From contig DHWG01000200.1 in the NCBI GenBank assembly GCA_002413075.1, positions 1 through 7,883 on the forward strand: 7,883 nt of DNA, read 5' to 3'. The position numbers and the translations under genes are program-made. Under the pieces are notes generated by a model that had not been told where the DNA came from, ran no database searches, and saw only the letters and a program-made list of their open reading frames with translations. This document shows, piece after piece, positions 1-5,233 of this stretch. The first letter of the stretch is position 1; each line of letters opens with the position of its first letter. The stretch comes from Desulfosporosinus sp. UBA5188. Its GTDB lineage: Bacteria > Bacillota > Desulfitobacteriia > Desulfitobacteriales > Desulfitobacteriaceae.

Positions 1-357
1 TTTATTGGTCAATGGATCGGCCTCTGCCCAGCCAACGATGAAGTAATCTTCTTCATCCCCAAAGTCCATATCTTTTAGACGCACTTTTGCGCCTAATTCC
101 ACGATATCTGTTCCTTCAACTTCATCAATAACTCGTGCATTACTGAGCATTTTTTCGATAGTTATGATTCGTCGTTCAATAAAACCCTGATCATTCTTGG
201 CATCATCGTACTCTGAGTTTTCACTAATATCTCCAAAGTCAATGGCCTCCTTAATACGTTCGGCAATCTCCCGACGCTTCACAGATTTAGAGTGTTCTAA
301 CTCTTCTTCAAGCTTTTTAAGACCTTCTAAAGTCAGAATAACTTCTTTTCCAGCCAT
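1..357 (-). CDS. greA: Transcription elongation factor GreA, N-terminal 119 residues (cut by window edge)
   Basis: GreA rescues backtracked RNA polymerase by inserting its coiled coil into the secondary channel and stimulating cleavage of the extruded RNA 3' end. The translation starts MAGKEVILTLEGLKKLEEEL and shows the long N-terminal coiled coil. Its tip, DFGDISENSEYDDAK (residues 40-54), carries the acidic pair D43 and E46 that matches the catalytic residues of the family. The start of the C-terminal globular domain follows, with VELGAKVRLKDMDFGDEEDY. The frame is open to base 1, so about 40 of the usual ~158 residues lie outside. The ATG at 357-355 is chosen because AAAAGGAGC (375-367) lies 9 nt upstream. 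It stands apart from the other genes and has its own promoter. The tip motif and length make the call secure. Confidence 0.96.
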   Translation of the reverse strand, partial: MAGKEVILTLEGLKKLEEELEHSKSVKRREIAERIKEAIDFGDISENSEYDDAKNDQGFIERRIITIEKMLSNARVIDEVEGTDIVELGAKVRLKDMDFGDEEDYFIVGWAEADPLTNK

Positions 358-433
358 ATTTTAATCGCTCCTTTTTCATGCGCGTATTGCGAGTTCTATA
401 GTGTTACGTTCTTTTCAAAGCTATTTTTAAAAT

Positions 434-462
434 ATTGTATGCCATATTTTTTCTTTTTTCAA
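434..462 (-). promoter_or_regulatory. Sigma-A type promoter for greA
   Basis: On the minus strand, TTGAAA (462-457) is followed after exactly 17 nt by TACAAT (439-434). Each hexamer matches the vegetative consensus at five of six positions. The spacer is A-rich. Transcription would start near 427, giving a leader of about 70 nt before the greA ATG, and no strong hairpin was seen in that leader. This is read from sequence only. Confidence 0.7.
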
Positions 463-476
463 TAGAATTATTCATG

Positions 477-629
477 TCATCTGAAATATAATTGTGCTAC
501 CCATTGTAATGGCGTAAATAGCCGGGAAAATTTGACGCTCTTGACGGCAATAGCCGTGGCCTTCGTTTCTAGCTGTACAACATTGAGGGCAACGGCCAGG
601 TTCATTTGTAAATACCCTTCTTTGAGCAT
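477..629 (-). pseudogene. 50-codon fragment related to the N-terminal half of the zinc-ribbon pseudogene at 1311-1588
   Basis: The frame runs from ATG (629) to TGA (477-479) and contains LAVALNVVQLETKATAIAVK. The DNA at about 531-600 aligns with 1511-1587, sharing TTGACG, CTTGA.GGC.ATAGCC and AGCTG.AC blocks with a few gaps. The matching peptide there is VALSAVQLRNHKGNAAVAMA. The two CxxC motifs of that protein are absent here, and the last ~20 codons look unrelated. I read it as a decayed partial copy rather than a working gene. A Shine-Dalgarno-like GAGGGG (642-637) sits 7 nt before the ATG, so expression as a short peptide is possible. Confidence 0.35.
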
Positions 630-635
630 AAAGAG

Positions 636-654
636 ACCCCTCGTTAGGAGGGGT
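636..654. repeat. 7-bp inverted repeat overlapping a possible ribosome binding site
   Basis: ACCCCTC (636-642) and GAGGGGT (648-654) pair perfectly around a 5-nt loop. On the minus strand the GAGGGG that would serve as Shine-Dalgarno for the frame at 477-629 lies inside the stem (642-637), so folding would hide it. Neither side has a U-run, so it is a poor terminator candidate. Confidence 0.4.
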
Positions 655-733
655 AGTTAGGAGGAAAAGTGAAAGAAAAGAAAAGTCTTATCTTAACCGT
701 AAATAACGGGTACCTGTCCATGGCGCTAATGAC

Positions 734-808
734 TCATTCGCTACTGAGCCACGATCTTGATAGGGATGGCACAATGCCGAGCAACAATAGAACAATAATT
801 AATTCCAT
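734..808 (-). CDS. Possible 24-aa hydrophobic peptide
   Basis: ATG at 808-806 is preceded by GAGAGG (822-817) at an 8-nt spacing, which is near ideal. The product begins MELIIVLLLLGIV, a single hydrophobic stretch long enough for a short membrane segment. It then has a polar tail, PSLSRSWLSSE, and a TGA at 736-734. Single-pass peptides of this size occur as membrane regulators, complex subunits and type I toxins, but I recognise no specific family. The plus strand across the same bases also has a 48-codon frame (see rejected items). It lies alone in AT-rich DNA without a convincing promoter, so the call rests on the ribosome binding site and hydrophobicity only. Confidence 0.3.
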   Translation of the reverse strand: MELIIVLLLLGIVPSLSRSWLSSE

Positions 809-885
809 TATGTGAGCCTCTCTTTCTTAACTTATTTTACGAGTATTTATCTGTTGCATTTATAATAAAACATATTTGTTATCGT

Positions 886-1187
886 TCAGTGACCGTTGTA
901 TAAAGAAAATGTGAAGACTAATAATGGTACTCGTGAATCTAATTGATACCTTATGGAAGACTTAAGGACTTCAAGTTTAATCAACCTGCTGACTTAGTTG
1001 TCCGGTCGTCACGAGGGATACCGCAAATCCAAAGGACCTTAGGATATGCTCGCTGACGCACTATGGACAACGTCGCATAAAATAAGCTTGAGTCCACAGG
1101 ACATTCTCCCCGCAGGGATGAATGTCCTGCTGGCAAACGCCGAGTGCCGTAGCCATCCCACGTCGTTTCCTTTAACTTTTTCCTAGG
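886..1187 (-). other. Two abutting open frames, possibly one decayed ORF broken by a frameshift
   Basis: One frame is open for 68 codons between stops at 1190-1188 and 983-981 and ends ...LWICGIPRDDRTTKSAG. A second frame picks up at the same place (TTG at 984) and runs 32 codons to TGA at 888-886, with ...LEVLKSSIRYQ.... The only usable start in the first frame is GTG at 1097-1095, behind GGGGAG. No family is recognised. The first frame coincides with the inverted-repeat block at 985-1141, so its openness may be a by-product of GC-rich structured RNA. I do not claim it is translated. Confidence 0.2.
985..1141. ncRNA. Candidate structured RNA, family unknown
   Basis: Several nested inverted repeats fit one compact fold. 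GTTGTCC (997-1003) pairs with GGACAAC (1065-1071). Inside it, CGTCA (1007-1011) pairs with TGACG (1054-1058) and CGAG (1012-1015) with CTCG (1049-1052), leaving one bulged C at 1053. GGAT (1016-1019) can pair with ATCC (1027-1030). A second domain follows: CAGGACATTC (1097-1106) pairs with GAATGTCCTG (1120-1129) and continues as TCCC/GGGA (1107-1110 / 1115-1118) over a CGCA tetraloop, with one bulged T. GGC/GCC (1132-1134 / 1139-1141) follows. The block is clearly GC-richer than its flanks. It matches no riboswitch or housekeeping RNA that I recognise. The strand is undecided because stems read on both. Confidence 0.35.
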
Positions 1188-1200
1188 TTATTTAAACGAA

Positions 1201-1239
1201 AAAGCTAGGGCTTCCGTACTTAACGAAAGGCCTAGCTTT
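1201..1239 (-). terminator. Rho-independent terminator, strong on the minus strand
   Basis: AAAGCTAGG and CCTAGCTTT form a 9-bp outer stem (1201-1209 with 1231-1239). After one C-C mismatch, a 7-bp inner stem, CTTTCGT with ACGGAAG (minus-strand sense, one G-U pair), closes a 5-nt loop. On the minus strand the stem runs into TTTTTCGTTT. It lies about 70 nt past the stop of the zinc-ribbon pseudogene and probably ends the transcript that begins near 2277. On the plus strand it is followed by a weaker T-rich stretch, so it may work both ways. Confidence 0.75.
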
Positions 1240-1253
1240 CTTATATGCCCTAT

Positions 1254-1284
1254 CAAGGCCACCACGCCTTGTAAGGTTTACAAG
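1254..1284. repeat. Two overlapping, mutually exclusive hairpins
   Basis: CAAGGC (1254-1259) pairs with GCCTTG (1266-1271), while CTTGTA (1268-1273) pairs with TACAAG (1279-1284). The two stems share CTTG (1268-1271), so only one can form at a time. The pair sits between the zinc-ribbon pseudogene and its terminator. Its function is unknown and it may be chance. Confidence 0.3.
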
Positions 1285-1310
1285 AAAAGAAAAGAGTAAG
1301 AGAGACATAA

Positions 1311-1588
1311 TTATAGTATGCCCACGTCCTCTATAAATATACGCAGGTTCTCCCGGCTAACAACAAATAAACCTTCCCAGGCTCTAAAGCGACTATGAGC
1401 GATATAATAGTTGTTACGTGTTGGGGGTACAAAGCACTCGCGGCAGTATACCGAATTTTCACCAGATGGTCGGAAAGAAACCTCGACTCTTTTCCACATG
1501 GTGAACAAACATTGACGTCCTTGAAGGCCATAGCCACTGCCGCATTACCTTTGTGATTTCTTAGCTGCACGGCACTCAAGGCAACTTT
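1311..1588 (-). pseudogene. Small CxxC...CxxC zinc-ribbon protein, broken by a one-base frameshift
   Basis: Two overlapping frames together spell one small zinc-ribbon protein. The upstream frame gives VALSAVQL...AVAMAFKDVNVCSPCGK, and the frame one base back continues RVEVSFRPSGENSVYCRECF. Joined, they give CxxC, 16-20 residues with a VEVSFRPSG-type strand, then CxxCF, the usual layout of short zinc-ribbon proteins of unknown role. The break falls at a run of four T (1490-1493; AAAA in the sense strand). One extra A, or a -1 slip on A-AAA-G, restores the frame. The upstream frame has no credible start: a TAA lies just before codon LKV, at the end of the 197-aa frame. The downstream half runs to TAA at 1313-1311. 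A dead gene is the simplest reading; sequencing error or programmed slippage are alternatives. Confidence 0.6.
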
Positions 1589-1591
1589 CAG

Positions 1592-2185
1592 TTATCGAGC
1601 TATTTCTTCAACTTTTATGGCTTTATTGGATTTCCTTTTATCTTTGTTGCTTGATTCGATATGCTCTATTTCAGATTCCTCAAACTCTTTAATTACTCTT
1701 GCTATTGATGCAAATATTCCCGATTGATGATCTTGCGCTACTATCTCTTCACCCATTGATTTCTTAATATAATCATCTGTTAAAGACCCGTTAATATATT
1801 CCCTTGTAAAGTTATCCATATCCCCATATTTTGTATTTATGTTGTTAAAATCTTCTTCATTAGAAATTCTATTAATGATATTTTCTTTCGCGCATTCAAA
1901 TAATTCTTTTTCAACTGCCCATTTAGTGGGTACGCTAAAGTCTTTTAATGCAGATAATGAGAATTCATATTCACCAGTTCCATTTGTATATCTGTTCCTA
2001 GGGTCCTGTGAAAAATGCAAAGTATATTTTTCATTTTCAAAACCTTCCTCCATAAATTCTGTCCCCTGTTCAATATGAGTACCATCTTCCGAATTAATTT
2101 CTTTTGTAACTTCAGCGCGACCATACTCCACCATTGAATAGTAAAAAGTGTATCTGTTCTCCATTGGGTATAAGTTAAATTCCAC
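1592..2185 (-). CDS. Hypothetical 197-aa protein, AT-rich orphan
   Basis: A long open frame is rich in E, N, K and I and has no hydrophobic segment, signal peptide or cysteine pair, so the product should be soluble. The N-terminal two thirds has alternating strand-like stretches (YTFYYSMVEYG, YTLHFSQDPRN, GEYEFSLSALKDF). The C-terminal third is charged and helical (IARVIKEFEESEIEHIESSNK). I recognise no family. The longest start is GTG at 2185, then ATG at 2164 (residue 8), and neither has a visible ribosome binding site. The only good site upstream belongs to ATG 2226 in another frame, so the gene may have lost its own beginning or depend on coupled translation. Base composition is much more AT-rich than the operon to the right, which suggests a separate origin. 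It ends 3-4 nt before the zinc-ribbon pseudogene. Confidence 0.45.
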   Translation of the reverse strand: MEFNLYPMENRYTFYYSMVEYGRAEVTKEINSEDGTHIEQGTEFMEEGFENEKYTLHFSQDPRNRYTNGTGEYEFSLSALKDFSVPTKWAVEKELFECAKENIINRISNEEDFNNINTKYGDMDNFTREYINGSLTDDYIKKSMGEEIVAQDHQSGIFASIARVIKEFEESEIEHIESSNKDKRKSNKAIKVEEIAR

Positions 2186-2226
2186 AGTTCAAGTCTAAGC
2201 TGATGTATCAGCTCTGTAGTCGTCAT
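2128..2226 (-). pseudogene. N-terminal remnant of a sporulation-type small membrane protein
   Basis: ATG at 2226 follows AAGGAGGG (2238-2231), a near-perfect ribosome binding site at a slightly short 4-nt spacing. The first 33 codons begin MTTTELIHQLRLELW and end DTLFTIQWW. A charged helix followed by an LFxxQWW stretch just before a membrane segment recalls the N-terminus of CBO0543-type small multipass proteins common in endospore formers. That family match is from memory and unconfirmed. After QWW no membrane segments follow. The frame (open to 1945) turns into nonsense out of phase with the 197-aa orphan, so the gene appears cut and joined to foreign DNA near 2125. Confidence 0.4.
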
Positions 2227-2276
2227 GGGACCCTCCTTGATGCACAATATGGTCTTTAGATTCCCCCCGTTTAGGA

Positions 2277-2305
2277 ATTATATCCATTTGACTCTAGTAT
2301 TTAAA
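2277..2305 (-). promoter_or_regulatory. Promoter upstream of the 2226 start
   Basis: On the minus strand a perfect TATAAT (2282-2277) stands 17 nt after TTTAAA (2305-2300), four of six matches to the -35 consensus. Transcription would begin about 7 nt further on, leaving a leader of roughly 45 nt to the ATG at 2226, and would run through the orphan frame to the terminator at 1201-1239. Confidence 0.5.
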
Positions 2306-2361
2306 TGACCTGCTGAAATTTGTTGGACAACTAGATCTCCTTGAGTAAATTGAGCATTGGA

Positions 2362-2389
2362 AAAACCACCTAAATTCATAGGTGGTTTT
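2362..2389. terminator. Bidirectional rho-independent terminator
   Basis: AAAACCACCTA (2362-2372) pairs perfectly with TAGGTGGTTTT (2379-2389) around a 6-nt loop. The A-run on the left gives a U-tract on the minus strand and the T-run on the right gives one on the plus strand. On the minus strand it would end transcription coming through from the MFS operon and the decayed DNA at 2486-2876, insulating the promoter at 2277-2305. Confidence 0.75.
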
Positions 2390-2435
2390 AGGTTGTATAG
2401 TGAATAATGTGCTTCTACTACCTATAGGTTGTATA
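2389..2435. repeat. Pair of 11-bp direct repeats
   Basis: TAGGTTGTATA occurs at 2389-2399 and again at 2425-2435, 36 bp apart start to start. It could mark a small duplication or a past insertion. It is short and may be chance in AT-rich DNA. Confidence 0.3.
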
Positions 2436-2485
2436 AATAATCTTTTCCCCAAATACTGCTACAACATTCTGTCATGCTGACTCTT

Positions 2486-2623
2486 TTATTTTACTTCAAC
2501 CATCCAGCCCTCCGGAGCCTTCACATCCCCAAACTGCATTTCACAAAGTGTGTCCTAGAGGTGCTGCTTCTCCGTTCGTTGCCATTTTGACTTCATGGCC
2601 ATCATCTTGGAAGATTGAAACGA
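2486..2623 (-). pseudogene. Unassigned coding remnant
   Basis: Two minus-strand frames look protein-like and are out of phase with each other. The upstream one reads FQDDGHEVKMATNGEAAPLG, which resembles the receiver-domain pattern DGHEV..A.NGEEA. The downstream one reads EMQFGDVKAPEGWMVEVK and ends at TAA (2488-2486). The in-frame stop and the phase change argue for a decayed gene. I cannot assign a family with any certainty. Confidence 0.2.
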
Positions 2624-2649
2624 GCAGGGAGCACCTAAAAGCAGCTACA

Positions 2650-2675
2650 CTTCCCAGGCGCCTAAGCCTGGGAAG
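2650..2675. repeat. Perfect 10-bp inverted repeat
   Basis: CTTCCCAGGC (2650-2659) pairs with GCCTGGGAAG (2666-2675) over a 6-nt loop. No U-run follows on either strand, so it is not a typical terminator. CTTCCCAGGC also occurs once at 1375-1384 in the tail of the zinc-ribbon pseudogene, so the inverted repeat seems to have arisen inside the related copy that ends here. Confidence 0.5.
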
Positions 2676-2693
2676 GTCTCTACCATGAACGAT

Positions 2694-2776
2694 TTACAAG
2701 TCACTACGTGTGGAAGGTACAAAGCACTCGCGATAATAAACCGGTTTTGCATCAGAAGGTTGTCAGCCACTTCCCT
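2694..2776 (-). pseudogene. Second decayed copy of the zinc-ribbon gene (C-terminal half)
   Basis: The minus strand reads PSDAKPVYYRECFVPSTR then SDL and TAA (2696-2694), matching PSGENSVYCRECFVPPTR of the copy at 1311-1588. A 17-bp stretch is identical in both (1426-1442 and 2716-2732). The first cysteine of the CxxC pair is now tyrosine. A missing base upstream of PSD puts EVAD out of frame, and a TGA lies in frame just before it. Similarity continues past the stop toward 2650, which shows shared ancestry at DNA level. Confidence 0.55.
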
Positions 2777-2876
2777 TATAGAATACCAACCTCAATGGTG
2801 TTTAGAGGAAGATCCTTACAATTCTTGGACATTCGAACCCATTGCTTTGAAGTCAGATCGCTTTCTTAATTCTTCT

Positions 2877-4136
2877 TTATTTTATTGATATGGGGCGATC
2901 AGGGCGCACCAACACCCAAGCAAATACTCCAATAATGCCAATCATTGCTGTCATAGTAAGGGCCATCTGCCAACCGTAACGAGTAGCAATGACTGCAGTC
3001 AATGTCGGTGCAATTACTCCACCGATATTCCCCCAGAGGTTCATCCACCCAGAAATACTTCCAGTGAATTCTTTCCCCAAATCATTACAACTGGCCCAAG
3101 AAGCATTAAAGGTAAACCCAAGAGATCCTAGAGATAATGTCAAAAAAGCAACCGTTACATTCGGCACCTTTGACCCAGCAGCTAGATAAAGGGCAATACT
3201 CGAGACGATAATACCAATGGCACCAAAGTACGTCCGAACCTTAAAGACTGAAACTCCTTTAGCCACTAATTTATCACTTATAAATCCAGTGGTTAAGGTT
3301 GTAATCGCTAAAGCCAACCAAGGGAAAGAGACCATTATTCCCATTTCCTTCATGGAGAATTTTTGCGCTTCCATTAAATAAATCGGTATCCAGGATAAAT
3401 AAACATACATTATATAGTCTGTAACAAAATATTGAATTCCAATCGCCCAGAATTGAGTAGATCCGATAAAGTTTTTCCAGGGGGCTATCTTTTTCATGGG
3501 ACTAGTTTCTTTTTCATTCCCTGTTATAATTTCAAGCTCAGCTTTGTTAATCAAGGGATGACCTTCTGGCGTGTCACGCGCGATGAGCCACCAACCCAGC
3601 GCCACCATAAACCCTAACACTCCAAAGAGATAGAACACCGCTCTCCAACCAAATGTTGTGATGACACTCACCGTAATCATCGGTGCGAGCACAGGACCAA
3701 TAAATGAACCTGCAAGGATAAAGGAGTTAGCAACTCCCCGTTCTTTTTTGTTAAACCACTTAGCAACCAACACGCTCGCTGCTGGATACAGCGGGGCCTC
3801 CCCAATCCCAAACAATGCCCGGACAATTCCAAACGTTAAAAAATTAGAAGCTGTTGCCGTAAACATGGTAAAGGCTGACCACCAGGTAATCGCTATGGTC
3901 ATTGCCTTTCGTGAGCCGAAAGACTCCGCAAACATCCCTCCAGGAATTTGCATGGCGGCATAACCTACAAAAAAGAAGGTTTGTACCATACCAAATTGAA
4001 CCTTATTGAACCCAAAATCGTTCATAATCATCGGCCCGGCGACAGATAAATTAACGCGGTCCATGTAGGCAACAAACCCGAGGATAAATAGTAAAATACC
4101 TAAAACCCAACGTATTTTAGTTGGCTTTTGTGACAT
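2877..4136 (-). CDS. MFS transporter, anion:cation symporter-like
   Basis: This is a 419-residue, 12-helix membrane protein of the major facilitator superfamily. Helix 1 ends in FVAYMDRVNLSVAGP (residues 21-35), with the DR pair typical of the ACS branch. The loop between helices 2 and 3 holds the MFS motif GGMFAESFGSRKA (66-78). RALFGIGEAPLYPAA (106-120) is the helix 4-5 signature of ACS members. A central charged loop (about 188-225) splits the halves, and SWASCNDLGKEFTGSISGW (346-364) is also typical. Relatives carry sugar acids, tartrate, phthalate and other organic anions with H+ or Na+. The ATG at 4136 is preferred over one 11 codons upstream because GAGGGGG (4150-4144) lies 7 nt before it. 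It is the last gene of the operon, 89 nt after the LUD paralogue, with no terminator between. Its likely job is to bring in the acid that the upstream enzymes oxidise. Confidence 0.9.
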   Translation of the reverse strand: MSQKPTKIRWVLGILLFILGFVAYMDRVNLSVAGPMIMNDFGFNKVQFGMVQTFFFVGYAAMQIPGGMFAESFGSRKAMTIAITWWSAFTMFTATASNFLTFGIVRALFGIGEAPLYPAASVLVAKWFNKKERGVANSFILAGSFIGPVLAPMITVSVITTFGWRAVFYLFGVLGFMVALGWWLIARDTPEGHPLINKAELEIITGNEKETSPMKKIAPWKNFIGSTQFWAIGIQYFVTDYIMYVYLSWIPIYLMEAQKFSMKEMGIMVSFPWLALAITTLTTGFISDKLVAKGVSVFKVRTYFGAIGIIVSSIALYLAAGSKVPNVTVAFLTLSLGSLGFTFNASWASCNDLGKEFTGSISGWMNLWGNIGGVIAPTLTAVIATRYGWQMALTMTAMIGIIGVFAWVLVRPDRPISIK

Positions 4137-4143
4137 TAGACTT

Positions 4144-4150
4144 CCCCCTC
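4144..4150 (-). promoter_or_regulatory. Ribosome binding site that sets the MFS start
   Basis: GAGGGGG on the minus strand lies 7 nt before ATG 4136. The longer in-frame start at 4169 would put this site inside the coding region and has no comparable site of its own. Confidence 0.7.
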
Positions 4151-4225
4151 TTAAATCAATTTCTCTCACTCCTACCTACTTAATAACGTAACCCTTAACA
4201 TGACCTCAACAGTTAACTTGAAAAC

Positions 4226-5233
4226 CTAGCCTTGAATTCCGACTGGGCATAAACCTGCACACGCTTCCTCTGACTCATTTTCCGCCCCCTCACCCTTCGG
4301 CATAAAGCTAGCCAAAACGCGTTTCCATTTTCCTGAATAACGATACCCCTTTTCTAACCCCTCCTTCAAATAGCTTTGACTATCCACGAGACATCCGCCA
4401 CAATGCAAACACATAAGCGCATCGAGGTCGCCTCGAGCAGAAGCATCCAAACGGCCATTGTCTACGAGAATGACATAAACTTCTTTGGGGCCATGCATGC
4501 CTAAAACCATCTTAAATTCAATATCCGCCGTCCGGCTTGGCCCCGAAATAAAGGAAATATAGTTTAACAAATCCTTGCCGAGTCCATAGACACTGCTCGC
4601 CCGGCAGACAGTTAAAGCATCATCTAGCGTAGTTACAATTTTTTCAATGCCAACCACAGCAATATGATTATAGGGCAAATTAGAAGTGAAACGAACATTG
4701 CCTTCAGATTCGAGCAGGGCAATCGTCCCGTTCTGGGCAATAATTGCGTCTGCCCCAGTCAGGCCATAGTCCGTATGGGACGCCTGCTCTCGAATTTCTT
4801 CTTTTATGCGTTGGATCGCTTCCTGATCTGAAATGGGGGTATTAATGGTTGCAATCCAGGGATGAACATCGATTTCAGAAGCACTAAGCCGTTCTCCTAA
4901 ATCGGTGCGAATTATTTCAACACTCTGCGCCTCAAGAAATGGTGCTAGCTCAATCTCACTAAAAATGGGATTCTTACTTATGACGACTTTCTTAACTCCG
5001 GCCAGAATACCCAAGATCTGTTCCCTTGCTTCTTGTGCATTATTGGCAATACTGACGTGACATCCTTTACCTTTAAGTGATACTATAGCCTTCGCCATAA
5101 CCGCATTGAGATTCTGCGCAACCGAGCGTTTAAGCTCGGTCACCTGTGAAGCGAGTTGGGGGTAGTTTCCCAAAACCTTAGCACGATTTACTTTGATTTG
5201 CTTTAAGATCTTTTCAGCCTTTGTAGTATTCAT
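4226..5233 (-). CDS. LUD-domain protein, LutB-like paralogue with degenerate Fe-S site
   Basis: This 335-residue cytoplasmic protein is built like the first half of LutB. A helical N-terminus is followed by the LUD domain (about 50-265) with signature LTGADAIIAQNGTIALLESEGN (residues 158-179), then HIAVVGIEKIV and VYGLGKD. It aligns with the start of the next gene upstream in transcription (shared SL..KGCHV, GxGADAI, GIEKIV, VYG.G.D, GPKEV), so the two are paralogues. The C-terminus has C275, C278 and C281 (CLHCGGC), but S285 stands where the fourth cluster cysteine should be. A lone CAGLCPVG (C325, C329) ends the protein, which lacks the rest of LutB and all of LutA. It may assemble a cluster from C275/C278/C281 and C329, or act as a LutC-like partner. 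Its ATG overlaps the preceding stop (ATGA), with AGGGGG 8 nt upstream, so translation is probably coupled. Confidence 0.85.
   Translation of the reverse strand: MNTTKAEKILKQIKVNRAKVLGNYPQLASQVTELKRSVAQNLNAVMAKAIVSLKGKGCHVSIANNAQEAREQILGILAGVKKVVISKNPIFSEIELAPFLEAQSVEIIRTDLGERLSASEIDVHPWIATINTPISDQEAIQRIKEEIREQASHTDYGLTGADAIIAQNGTIALLESEGNVRFTSNLPYNHIAVVGIEKIVTTLDDALTVCRASSVYGLGKDLLNYISFISGPSRTADIEFKMVLGMHGPKEVYVILVDNGRLDASARGDLDALMCLHCGGCLVDSQSYLKEGLEKGYRYSGKWKRVLASFMPKGEGAENESEEACAGLCPVGIQG

Noticed and set aside
669..815. Plus-strand 48-codon frame starting GTG behind AGGAGG
   Set aside because: The ribosome binding site is only 4 nt from the GTG, the product resembles nothing, and it lies antisense to the better-spaced peptide frame at 734-808. 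Kept as a remote possibility only.
1061..1156. 31-codon minus-strand frame starting ATG 1156
   Set aside because: Weak, distant ribosome binding site, and full overlap with the inverted-repeat block and another open frame. No family is recognised.
1205..1216. CTAGGGCTTCCG resembles the opening of a guanidine-I (ykkC) riboswitch
   Set aside because: The other conserved ykkC segments are absent and these bases are part of the terminator hairpin 1201-1239.
1839..2078. Plus-strand 79-codon frame inside the 197-aa gene
   Set aside because: Antisense shadow of the longer minus-strand frame, low complexity (S, F, N), no initiation signals.
358..2876. Mobile element, integrase or CRISPR array in the gene-poor stretch
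   Set aside because: The decay and repeats made me look, but I found no transposase or integrase motif, no terminal inverted repeats with target duplications, and no regularly spaced repeats.
2685..2888. Plus-strand 67-codon frame
   Set aside because: It runs antisense over the zinc-ribbon remnant and the MFS stop, has no ribosome binding site, and its residues mirror the minus-strand sequence.
3658..3963. Plus-strand 101-codon frame inside the MFS gene
   Set aside because: Antisense shadow of a clear membrane-protein gene; no ribosome binding site. The same applies to other plus-strand frames within 2989-7464.
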